A stretch of DNA of 5,296 nucleotides. Origin: a bacterium. Lineage in GTDB: Bacteria; UBP15; UBA6099; DSWB01. The translations under genes and the position numbers were made by a program. The notes beneath the pieces were generated by a model that saw nothing but the letters and a program-made list of their open reading frames with translations, made no database searches and was not told the origin of the DNA. Location: assembly GCA_020061125.1 (NCBI GenBank), contig JAGUYV010000330.1, forward strand, positions 1 to 5,296, written 5' to 3'. Shown one piece after another: positions 1 through 5,296 of the stretch; the first letter of the stretch is position 1, and each line of letters starts with the position of its first letter.

Positions 1-360
1 GGCCGCGCGGACCGCGCGCGCGCCATCGCGGACCGCGTGGCGGCCCTGGCTACGGATCTGGGTCTGTTCTGCGAGCACGCCTTGAGCGCCGGAGATCAAC
101 CCAAACCCCGCCCGGAAGTCTTTCTTAAAGGCGCGCTCGATCTCGCCTCCGCCCACGATTCCCTGGCAGGCGCAGGTGGTATGCTGCGCCTGTTCCGCGA
201 CTTCTATAAACACCGATCCACATTCAAGGAAAAGACGAAAACGCCGCGCCTCACTCCGGCGCAGCGCGCCCAGTTCAGGGGAAATTTCCCGCAACTCTAT
301 TCCCACGAAGAACTGGTGAAAACCATCGCCCTGCTCGAAATGACGGAGCGGGGCAAGTAG
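1..360 (+). CDS. C-terminal part of an unrecognised protein (5'-truncated by window edge)
   Basis: The frame is open from base 1 to the TAG at 358-360, giving 119 visible residues; the true start lies to the left of the window. A GTG at 37-39 is in frame, but nothing suggests it is the start, because the codons before it read on in the same style with G/C-rich third positions. The visible part begins with an Ala/Arg/Asp-rich helical stretch, has a short proline-containing linker (DQPKPRPE), then a basic region with several aromatic residues (FRDFYKH), and ends in a probable helix (LVKTIALLEMTERGK). I see no membrane segment, cysteine cluster or catalytic motif, and I do not recognise the family. 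It lies 282 bases before cooS with promoter-like sequences between, so it is probably not co-transcribed with it by design. Coding status is fairly sure; function is unknown. Confidence 0.7.
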   Translation, partial: GRADRARAIADRVAALATDLGLFCEHALSAGDQPKPRPEVFLKGALDLASAHDSLAGAGGMLRLFRDFYKHRSTFKEKTKTPRLTPAQRAQFRGNFPQLYSHEELVKTIALLEMTERGK

Positions 361-451
361 CGGTTTTCCTGCATCCGGGCCGCGCCTTTCATCCCGGCGC
401 TCACGCATCTAAGCCGCATTAGGGTACTTGAATATTTATTTTGATCGGGAA

Positions 452-480
452 CTGGCATCCCCGTGCTCCGGTTTTATACT
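452..480 (+). promoter_or_regulatory. Candidate sigma-70 promoter P1 for cooS
   Basis: CTGGCA (452-457, four of six matches to TTGACA) is followed after a 17-base spacer by TATACT (475-480, five of six matches to TATAAT). The predicted transcript would start near 487 and carry a leader of about 155 bases before cooS. This rests on sequence match only. The surrounding leader is clearly more AT-rich than the genes on either side, which fits a regulatory region but also raises the chance of random -10 matches. Confidence 0.4.
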
Positions 481-495
481 GGTGTTGAAACCCGG

Positions 496-524
496 TTGCA
501 AGGGGAGCCGCACTCATGTACAAT
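496..524 (+). promoter_or_regulatory. Candidate sigma-70 promoter P2 for cooS
   Basis: TTGCAA (496-501, four of six) and TACAAT (519-524, five of six) are separated by exactly 17 bases. A transcript from here would begin near 531 and have a leader of about 112 bases. It lies just downstream of P1, so the two could act as tandem promoters. The operator-like sequence at 553-564 would fall at roughly +22 to +33, a position where a bound repressor could block initiation or elongation. Confidence 0.4.
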
Positions 525-552
525 CAATGCACACTGAAAAACCGTGCCGTGC

Positions 553-564
553 GATAAGTTTGCC
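553..564. promoter_or_regulatory. Possible operator resembling the dyads upstream of the NrpR-like gene
   Basis: GATAAGTTTGCC agrees with the upstream regulator site GGTAAGGTTGCC at 10 of 12 positions and with GGCAAATTTGCC at 9 of 12. The right half TTTGCC is identical to that of the strongest site; the left half is degenerate, so the dyad is weak taken alone. It lies 78 bases before the cooS start, downstream of both promoter candidates. Common control by the neighbouring regulator is an inference from this similarity. Confidence 0.3.
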
Positions 565-642
565 GCAACGCTATCTGTATCGCATGGCATTTTGCATAAC
601 GGAAAATCCTAAAACTAAAACCCGCGAAATGGGGAGGTTTCA

Positions 643-2604
643 ATGGCAAAAGACGAGAAAAAAAAGGTGGCACCAATCAGTGATTTAACGATCTGCGAGG
701 CTACGGCGCAGATGCTCGAAAAAGCGCGCCGCGAGGGCGTGGAAACGGCGTTTGACCGCGCCGCGGACATGAAACCGTGCCCCATCGGCGCGGAGTCCGC
801 TTGCTGCAAGCACTGCTTCATGGGCCCGTGCCGCATCGGTTCCAAGGCGCCCTATGAAAAAGTGGGCGTGTGCGGTGCCGACATTGACACTATCCAGGCG
901 CGCAACTTCGGACGCATCGTGGCTGCGGGAACCGCCGCGCACACCGACCATGGCATGCATATCCTCGAGGTGTTCCGCGATGTGGTGCGCGGCAAAATCA
1001 AGGATTATCAGATTAAAGATGAGGCCAAGCTCATCAGTCTGGCGCAGTCCCTGGACATCGCCGTGGACGGCAAGGAAATCAAGGAGATCGCCCTGGAGTT
1101 GTACGAGGTTCTCGAAAAGACCTATACACAGGTCGAGGGCGAGATACCCATGGTCAAGCGCGTTCCGCCCAAAACCCTGGAGACCTGGCGCAAGCTCGGC
1201 ATCGTGCCCCGCGGCGCCATGCGCGAGATCATGGACATGATTCACCGCACCACCATGGGTGTGGATCAGGAGTACCAGAACATCCTCAAGCAGGCCTCGC
1301 GCACGGCCCTGGTGGACGGGTGGGGCGGCTCCATGGTCGCCACGGAGGTATCCGACATCCTGTTCGGCACCCCGGTGCCGGTGGAAGTGGATGTGAACAT
1401 GGGCTGCCTCAAGGAGGACGAGGTCAACATCATCATCCACGGGCACGAGCCGAACCTGTTCGAGTCCATGGTGGCTTCGGTCAGCGACCCGGCCCTGGTG
1501 GGCAAGGCCACGGCCGTGGGCGCCAAAGGCATCAACCTGGTGGGCATGTGCTGCTCGGGCGCAGAGATGATGGTGCGCCACGGCATTCCGCATGCGGGCA
1601 ACTTCATGAGCACCGAGGCCGTGCTGGTCACCGGCGCCGTGGACGCCATGGGCGTGGATGTGCAGTGCATCAAGCAGGGCCTGGCCAAGGTCGCGGATTG
1701 CTACGGCACGAAACTGTTCACCACCAATCCCATCGCGCGCATGGACGGGGTGGAGCACATCGAGTTCAACGACCACGAGCCGCGCCAGTGCACGGACACC
1801 ATTGTGGAAAACGCAATTGATCGCTACAAAAACCGGAACAAACCCATCGAAATTCCGCAAATCCGGAATTCCGGTGTGCATGGCTTCTCCCACGAGTACA
1901 TCAACTACATGCTCGGCGGCACATTCCGTTCGAGCTACACTCCGCTGAACGACAATGTTATCAATGGCCGCATCCGCGGCGTGGCCGGGGTTGTGGGCTG
2001 CACCACACCGCGCGCCAAGCAGGACTGGGTTCATGTGGAACTGGTCAAGGAATTGATTAAGAACGATGTGCTGGTTCTGCAAACGGGCTGCTCACAGATT
2101 TCGCTGGCCAAAGCCGGGTTGTGCACGCCCGAGGCGGCAAAATATGCGGGCGACGGACTGGCTTCGGTGTGCGACACCGTGGGCATGCCCCCGGTGCTGG
2201 GCATGGGATCGTGCGTGGACAACAGCCGCATTCTGATCGCCGCGTCCGAGATGGTCAAAACCGGCGGTCTGGGTGAAACCATCGCGGACTTGCCCGCGGC
2301 GGGCGCGGCCCCCGAATGGATGAGCGAAAAAGCCATCGCCATCGGACAGTACTTCGTGGCTTCGGGCGTGTTCACCGTATTCGGCGTCATGTTCCCCACG
2401 GTAAAGGATACCCGCTTCCATAAGATGCTGTTCGGCGGCCTCGAAGAAATGGGCCTCGGCAAATGGGGCCTGGCCACGGACCCGCACGAGATGGCCCGGC
2501 TCATGATCGAGCATATTGACAAAAAGCGCAAGGCGCTTGGCATTGACAAGGCGCGCGAGCGCGTGCTGGCCGACATGGCCGACCGCCGCGAAATCGCTTC
2601 CTGA
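643..2604 (+). CDS. cooS: Anaerobic Ni-Fe carbon monoxide dehydrogenase, catalytic subunit CooS
   Basis: Catalyses reversible oxidation of CO to CO2 in the cytoplasm as a homodimer, passing electrons to a ferredoxin-type partner. The 653-residue length fits the family (636 in Carboxydothermus hydrogenoformans CODH II). Compared from memory with that enzyme, all key residues are present. The D-cluster pair is C46 and C54; B-cluster cysteines are C55, C58, C63 and C77. The C-cluster ligands are H268 (in HGH), C304 (GMCCSG), C342, C453, C483 and C524 (GSCVDNSR). The proposed acid-base residues are H100 (AAHTDH) and K563 (MSEKA). The CX7C spacing of the D-cluster pair points to the [4Fe-4S] rather than the [2Fe-2S] form. 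The region between C483 and C524 is about nine residues shorter than in CODH II. The ATG is supported by GGGGAGG at 631-637, five bases upstream. No cooF, cooC, hydrogenase or acsB gene is adjacent within the window, so partners must be encoded elsewhere. Confidence 0.97.
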   Translation: MAKDEKKKVAPISDLTICEATAQMLEKARREGVETAFDRAADMKPCPIGAESACCKHCFMGPCRIGSKAPYEKVGVCGADIDTIQARNFGRIVAAGTAAHTDHGMHILEVFRDVVRGKIKDYQIKDEAKLISLAQSLDIAVDGKEIKEIALELYEVLEKTYTQVEGEIPMVKRVPPKTLETWRKLGIVPRGAMREIMDMIHRTTMGVDQEYQNILKQASRTALVDGWGGSMVATEVSDILFGTPVPVEVDVNMGCLKEDEVNIIIHGHEPNLFESMVASVSDPALVGKATAVGAKGINLVGMCCSGAEMMVRHGIPHAGNFMSTEAVLVTGAVDAMGVDVQCIKQGLAKVADCYGTKLFTTNPIARMDGVEHIEFNDHEPRQCTDTIVENAIDRYKNRNKPIEIPQIRNSGVHGFSHEYINYMLGGTFRSSYTPLNDNVINGRIRGVAGVVGCTTPRAKQDWVHVELVKELIKNDVLVLQTGCSQISLAKAGLCTPEAAKYAGDGLASVCDTVGMPPVLGMGSCVDNSRILIAASEMVKTGGLGETIADLPAAGAAPEWMSEKAIAIGQYFVASGVFTVFGVMFPTVKDTRFHKMLFGGLEEMGLGKWGLATDPHEMARLMIEHIDKKRKALGIDKARERVLADMADRREIAS

Positions 2605-2651
2605 CCGCTGCGGCAGTTCGTTTTTCCGGTTGTAAAACCCTGCAAATCAAA

Positions 2652-2686
2652 AACCGCCGGGCCGAAAGGTCCGGCGGTTGCTTTTT
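2652..2686. terminator. Bidirectional rho-independent terminator between cooS and the NrpR-like gene
   Basis: A 12-bp stem (2652-2663 with 2668-2679) closes a GAAA tetraloop; its only imperfection is one G-T pair. On the + strand it is followed by TTGCTTTTT, serving cooS. On the - strand the A-rich run before the stem becomes a T-run, serving the convergent regulator gene. It lies 47 bases past the cooS stop and about 30 bases past the regulator stop in its own direction. Stem strength and placement make this a firm call. Confidence 0.92.
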
Positions 2687-2710
2687 CTATCGGAATAAAG
2701 AACTGTGTGA

Positions 2711-3718
2711 TCAGAGATTTTTGACCAGGTCGCGCAGTTCGTGATAATCGCGCAGTTCCGAGAAGTCCACAAGGCTGTGCAGGGCGGTGTTTGAAGTGGC
2801 GCATCCGGTTTCGTGGGCCGCGGCCACGGGGTTAAGCCCGCCCACCACGGCGATGCCGATGGTGCCCTCGTCCACGGGAACATTGAAAAGGGGCTGATTG
2901 GGTTTGCCCACTGCCAGTACGCCGGCCATGCCCGCGCGCTCAATGCGCTTGTGCACGGCATCGAAACTGCGTCCCGCGTTGGCCGGGATCTCCCGGAAGC
3001 TCGCGCCCACAACGCCCGCTCCGCCGCGCGCCACCGCATGCACGCTCGTCATGCCCGCCTTGATGAACATATCCAGGGGATCCACGGTGATGCCCGTGTA
3101 TTCCACAAGCTGTGTGAAGTACAGCGGCTCCCGGCCTTCCATGCGCAGCAGGCACCCGTAGCGCGAGGTCACAGGAATGCCCATCTTGAGAAGGATGCCG
3201 TTTATCGTCACATTGCACACCGTGCCGATGCCGATCATGCCCTCGGGCACACGCTCCGGCCCTACGGCTTCCCCAGGCCCGCGCGCCATAACCAGACGGC
3301 CCATGCCAAGGCCCGCGTCAAAGGCCCTTTCGATTTCATCCATGGCCTGATCTATGCGCGAAGCGTTCACCAGCGAAAAATTCAAAACCACGCTTCCGGA
3401 GCCTTTGGTGATGTCGAAGCTCATGTCATAGCACATGCTGTCAATGCGCGACACCACGAACCTCATGCGCTGCACGATCTCGGCGCTCTCGAGTTCGCGC
3501 TTGCCCTTTTCCGTGATGATTCGCCCCATGCGCCGCGAGATTTTGTCCGTCAGCCCGTCCTCGTCCATGCGTTGCAGATGGAACCGCACAGTGCGTCCGT
3601 TCATGCTCACGCCCATGGCCGCCAGGGCCTCCACAATGCGCGTGCTGCCTATGGGTTCGTTCGCGTCGCTCAACACTTTCAGAATTTCAATCTGGTGTTT
3701 TGTGGATCTCTCGTCCAT
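2711..3718 (-). CDS. NrpR-like transcriptional regulator (winged helix plus one NrpR/DUF128 domain)
   Basis: A 335-residue predicted cytoplasmic DNA-binding regulator. Residues about 5-76 form a winged helix of the type found in NrpR and RNase R (HQIEILKVL, then GRTVRFHLQRMDEDGL as recognition helix region, then a wing ending ITEKGKREL). Residues about 80-335 look like one NrpR regulatory domain (DUF128), with glycine-rich blocks such as GMIGIGTVCNVTINGILL, ARGGAGVVGASFREIP and GTIGIAVVGGLNP. In methanogenic archaea NrpR represses nitrogen-assimilation genes and is released by 2-oxoglutarate; the ligand of this protein is unknown. Archaeal forms can carry two such domains, this one has one. 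The ATG has GAGGGG six bases upstream, and an in-frame TAA 15 bases upstream rules out a longer start. It converges with cooS on a shared terminator and has two operator-like dyads in its own leader, suggesting autoregulation. Family assignment is confident; target genes are inferred. Confidence 0.85.
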   Translation of the reverse strand: MDERSTKHQIEILKVLSDANEPIGSTRIVEALAAMGVSMNGRTVRFHLQRMDEDGLTDKISRRMGRIITEKGKRELESAEIVQRMRFVVSRIDSMCYDMSFDITKGSGSVVLNFSLVNASRIDQAMDEIERAFDAGLGMGRLVMARGPGEAVGPERVPEGMIGIGTVCNVTINGILLKMGIPVTSRYGCLLRMEGREPLYFTQLVEYTGITVDPLDMFIKAGMTSVHAVARGGAGVVGASFREIPANAGRSFDAVHKRIERAGMAGVLAVGKPNQPLFNVPVDEGTIGIAVVGGLNPVAAAHETGCATSNTALHSLVDFSELRDYHELRDLVKNL

Positions 3719-3730
3719 AAAATGCCCCTC

Positions 3731-3750
3731 TTACGGCAAATTTGCCTTAA
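3731..3750. promoter_or_regulatory. Near-perfect palindrome, probable operator (site 1) of the NrpR-like gene
   Basis: TTACGGCAAATTTGCCTTAA is a 20-base inverted repeat with a single mismatched pair (C3734/T3747); its central 12 bases GGCAAATTTGCC are perfectly symmetric. It ends 12 bases before the regulator start codon, directly upstream of the ribosome binding site, a typical place for an autorepressor operator. Archaeal NrpR operators are also short dyads (GGAA-N6-TTCC in Methanococcus maripaludis), but the half-site here is different. That this protein binds it is inference. Confidence 0.6.
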
Positions 3751-3776
3751 TTATTCCCTATATAATGCCCTGAATC

Positions 3777-3792
3777 GGTAAGGTTGCCATAA
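3777..3792. promoter_or_regulatory. Second operator-like dyad (site 2) upstream of the NrpR-like gene
   Basis: GGTAAGGTTGCC (3777-3788) repeats the pattern GGYAA-N2-TTGCC of site 1 with one asymmetric base in the left half, and is followed by ATAA where site 1 has TTAA. Its centre is 42 bp from the centre of site 1, about four helical turns, so two bound dimers would sit on the same DNA face. The AT-rich stretch between the sites holds the most likely -10 sequences for the regulator gene (TATATA, AATAAT on the - strand), but I could not find a matching -35. Confidence 0.5.
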
Positions 3793-4007
3793 TTTCCCGG
3801 CTTCCCACCCTATTGTATCAAGGCCTGCGCAAAACGCAAGGCGGCGCGCGGAAATCTTCTGGAAATGGCTTGAAATAAGGGATTTTTAGATGCGCGTCCG
3901 GGCGTTTGAAGGGAATTTTCAGGCTTTCGTCCGGCATACCCCTGGAACGGACCCGGAAAAAAATGTCCGCAAACCCGCCGGACGCCACGCCCCCCAACAA
4001 GTAAGAA

Positions 4008-4037
4008 TTGAACAAAATACTGCAAATCGGATGTAAT
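4008..4037 (+). promoter_or_regulatory. Candidate sigma-70 promoter for the kinase gene
   Basis: TTGAAC (4008-4013, four of six) and TGTAAT (4032-4037, five of six) are 18 bases apart. The transcript would begin near 4044, leaving a leader of about 95 bases. A second -10-like TACAAT at 4047-4052 has no good -35 partner. This competes with the sigma-54-like element further downstream. Confidence 0.35.
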
Positions 4038-4101
4038 CTTTAAGTTTACAATCAGGGCATTCGCGGCATGGATTTTTCGTCATCTTTCATTGATTTTCCA
4101 G

Positions 4102-4116
4102 TGGCGCGCGTGCTGC
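4102..4116 (+). promoter_or_regulatory. Sigma-54-like -24/-12 element before the kinase gene
   Basis: TGGCGCG-N4-CTGC matches the consensus TGGCACG-N4-TTGC with two changes and has the required 10 bases between the invariant GG and GC. Transcription would start near 4128, leaving the ribosome binding site AGGA (4131-4134) inside a very short leader. The local sequence is GC-rich, so a chance match is quite possible. Confidence 0.25.
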
Positions 4117-4138
4117 GGGACTGCTATATTAGGAACAA

Positions 4139-5296
4139 ATGACTAAAAACGGCCCCGCAAACGAACCCGCGCCCTGGGTTGAGGAAGCCCTGCGCCGGCG
4201 CACCCACGAACTCGGCGAGCGCGTCAAGGAACTCAATTGCCTGTACGCCATTTACCACCTGTCGGAAAAGCGCGACATATCCGTGGACGAAATTCTGGCG
4301 GGCGCGTGTGAGCTGATTCCCCCCGCGTGGCAGTACCCAGAGATAACCTGCGGCCGGATCACTTACCTTGGCCGCGTATTCGAGTCCCGCGGGTGCCGCG
4401 AAACCCCCTGGCGGCAGGCCGCGCCCATCTTCGTGCAGGGCGCCCGTGCGGGTCTGGTCGAGGTGTTTTATCTCGAAGAAATGCCGGACATTGACGAAGG
4501 GCCGTTTCTCAAGGAAGAGCGGAGCCTCATCAACGCCATGGCCGAACAACTGGCCCTGCTCATCGAGCGCGTGCTCACCGAAGAGGCGCTGCGCGACAGT
4601 GAGCGCAAGCTGCACGCCTTGAGCCAGCAGGTCATCGCCGCGCAGGAGGCCGAGCGCGCGCGCTTGAGCCGCGAGCTGCACGACGACCTGGGCCATCAGC
4701 TCGCGGCCCTGCGCCTCGAACTCGACTGGCTCATCAAAAAACACTCCGGCGCGCCTGCGGCCCAGGGCCTCGCCTCCATCATGGACATGGTCTCCACGGC
4801 AACCGCGCAACTGCGCCGCATCTGCAAAGGTATCCGCCCCATGATCCCCGACTACATGGGCCTGGGCCTGGCCATGGAGGCGCTTGTCGAGGATTTCCGC
4901 GCGCACAGCGGCGCGCACATCGAGCTGGACATCCGACCCGTGGAATGCGCGGCGTTCGATCCCGATATCGCCATCAATCTCTACCGCATATTGCAGGAGA
5001 CACTGACCAACATTGCCCGGCACGCGGGCGCGAACCGGGTCGTCATCCGCTTCGGGGAAAGCCAGGGCGTTTTGGCCCTGGATGTTGAGGATGACGGCGT
5101 GGGCATGGATGCGCCGGACAGCGCCGGGGCGCAGGGCCTTGGCATCGCGGGCATGCGCGAGCGCGCGGCCCAATTTGATGGGCAGGTCGTGGTGCAGTCG
5201 GAAGTGGGCCAAGGCGCCACTGTCAACGTGCAGATGCCGTTGCCGCCAACCAGCCACGTCGACTCCGTGGACGGGCAGGATTCCTCATGCACGAAC
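4139..5296 (+). CDS. Soluble HisKA_3-family sensor histidine kinase with GAF-like N-terminal domain (3' end outside window)
   Basis: The frame runs 386 codons without a stop to the window edge. Residues about 15-35 form a charged helix. Residues about 35-150 form a GAF-like sensory domain with the blocks IPPAWQYPEITC, RETPWRQAAPI and EGPFLKEERSLI. Residues about 150-240 are a HisKA_3 dimerisation domain with phospho-acceptor H181 in RELHDDLGH. Residues about 270-373 are the ATP-binding domain, with N-box N291 (LQETLTNIARHA), D318/G320/G322 (VEDDGVGMD) and G333/G335 (GLGIAGMRE). No membrane segment or signal peptide is visible, so it should sense a cytoplasmic signal. Its family pairs with NarL/LuxR-type response regulators. 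The ATG has AGGA four bases upstream and an in-frame TAG at 4130-4132, so it is the first possible start. The catalytic core appears complete; only the extreme C-terminus is likely missing. The signal is unknown. Confidence 0.92.
   Translation, partial: MTKNGPANEPAPWVEEALRRRTHELGERVKELNCLYAIYHLSEKRDISVDEILAGACELIPPAWQYPEITCGRITYLGRVFESRGCRETPWRQAAPIFVQGARAGLVEVFYLEEMPDIDEGPFLKEERSLINAMAEQLALLIERVLTEEALRDSERKLHALSQQVIAAQEAERARLSRELHDDLGHQLAALRLELDWLIKKHSGAPAAQGLASIMDMVSTATAQLRRICKGIRPMIPDYMGLGLAMEALVEDFRAHSGAHIELDIRPVECAAFDPDIAINLYRILQETLTNIARHAGANRVVIRFGESQGVLALDVEDDGVGMDAPDSAGAQGLGIAGMRERAAQFDGQVVVQSEVGQGATVNVQMPLPPTSHVDSVDGQDSSCTN
5287..5296 (+). CDS. Possible start of a downstream gene overlapping the kinase, perhaps its response regulator
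   Basis: An ATG at 5287-5289 (Met-His-Glu) lies in a different frame from the kinase, with GGGCAGGA (5273-5280) six bases upstream. It falls just after the kinase ATP-binding domain is complete, where the kinase should end. Kinases of this family are usually followed, often with a short overlap, by a NarL/LuxR-type response regulator. Only three codons are visible, so the identity comes from context only. Confidence 0.4.

Larger units (their letters stand above)
3793..4138. other. Intergenic region between the divergent regulator and kinase genes
   Basis: No convincing gene is visible here. Short open frames on the - strand over about 3810-4025 lack a recognisable product. The region holds an inverted repeat CGTCCGGC (3928-3935) with GCCGGACG (3977-3984), inside which a 5-bp stem CGGAC/GTCCG (3948-3952 with 3965-3969) is nested. 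A further CGTCCGG copy occurs at 3895-3901. The right third becomes AT-rich and holds the promoter candidates for the kinase gene. On the - strand, TACAAT (3812-3817) is a further possible -10 for the regulator, with only a poor -35 (TTGCGT) 16 bases before it. Confidence 0.5.

Noticed and set aside
382-400. GCGCC...GGCGC hairpin after the first gene as a terminator
   Set aside because: The stem has only five pairs with a nine-base loop and there is no T-run after it.
453-466. TGGCAT...TGC as a sigma-54 element upstream of cooS
   Set aside because: The gap between GG and GC is nine bases instead of the required ten.
428-688. Small + strand frame in the cooS leader
   Set aside because: It runs into cooS in another frame, has an unremarkable composition and lies over the promoter candidates and the cooS ribosome binding site.
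685-2082. Long open frame (465 codons) on the - strand inside cooS
   Set aside because: It is antisense to a fully supported cooS and its translation is His/Ala/Arg-rich without recognisable motifs, as expected from GC-biased third positions.
3761-3766. Perfect TATAAT on the + strand upstream of the regulator
   Set aside because: It reads away from the regulator, has no -35 at a usable distance and is part of an AT-rich, nearly symmetric TATATA stretch.
2813-3781. Open frame on the + strand across the NrpR-like gene
   Set aside because: It mirrors the regulator gene, is His/Ala/Arg-rich and has no recognisable domain; the - strand protein is clearly the real one.
3810-4025. Short - strand frames of 65-71 codons in the gap
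   Set aside because: Two overlapping frames look equally plausible, no family is recognisable and no good ribosome binding site stands out.
4122-4130. TGCTATATT as an extended -10 for the kinase gene
   Set aside because: It would start transcription only one to three bases before the ATG, leaving the AGGA ribosome binding site outside the message.
4124-5257. Long - strand open frame across the kinase gene
   Set aside because: It is the antisense shadow of the histidine kinase, whose catalytic boxes are all visible on the + strand.

Overview
The window looks like a GC-rich chromosomal segment from an anaerobic bacterium. The clearest gene encodes an anaerobic nickel-iron carbon monoxide dehydrogenase (CooS). 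The other two recognisable genes are a regulator with an NrpR-type (DUF128) domain and a soluble HisKA_3-type histidine kinase. The kinase's N-terminal sensory region resembles, from memory, one common in Deltaproteobacteria/Desulfobacterota and some other anaerobic lineages. The lineage cannot be fixed from this window alone.

Layout: (1) bases 1-360, the C-terminal end of an unrecognised protein, + strand. (2) 361-642, an AT-richer leader with two tandem sigma-70-like promoter candidates and a possible operator half-way to the start codon. (3) 643-2604, cooS, + strand, complete, with all metal-cluster and catalytic residues visible. (4) 2605-2710, a strong bidirectional terminator shared by two convergent genes. 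(5) 2711-3718, an NrpR-like regulator, - strand. (6) 3719-4138, a 420-base regulatory gap: two similar dyads of the form GGYAA-N2-TTGCC, centres 42 bp apart, sit upstream of the regulator, and candidate sigma-70 and sigma-54-like promoters sit before the next gene. (7) 4139-5296, a NarL-system type sensor kinase, + strand, open at the right edge. A start codon with a ribosome binding site inside its last visible codons suggests a translationally coupled next gene, probably its response regulator.

Working model (inference): the NrpR-like protein represses its own gene through the paired dyads and may control cooS through the related site at 553-564. Archaeal NrpR proteins respond to 2-oxoglutarate and control nitrogen genes. 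A homologue beside a solitary CO dehydrogenase, with no cooF, cooC, hydrogenase or acetyl-CoA synthase genes next to it in the window, would be an unusual regulatory link and is the most interesting hypothesis here. The kinase may belong to a separate signalling unit.
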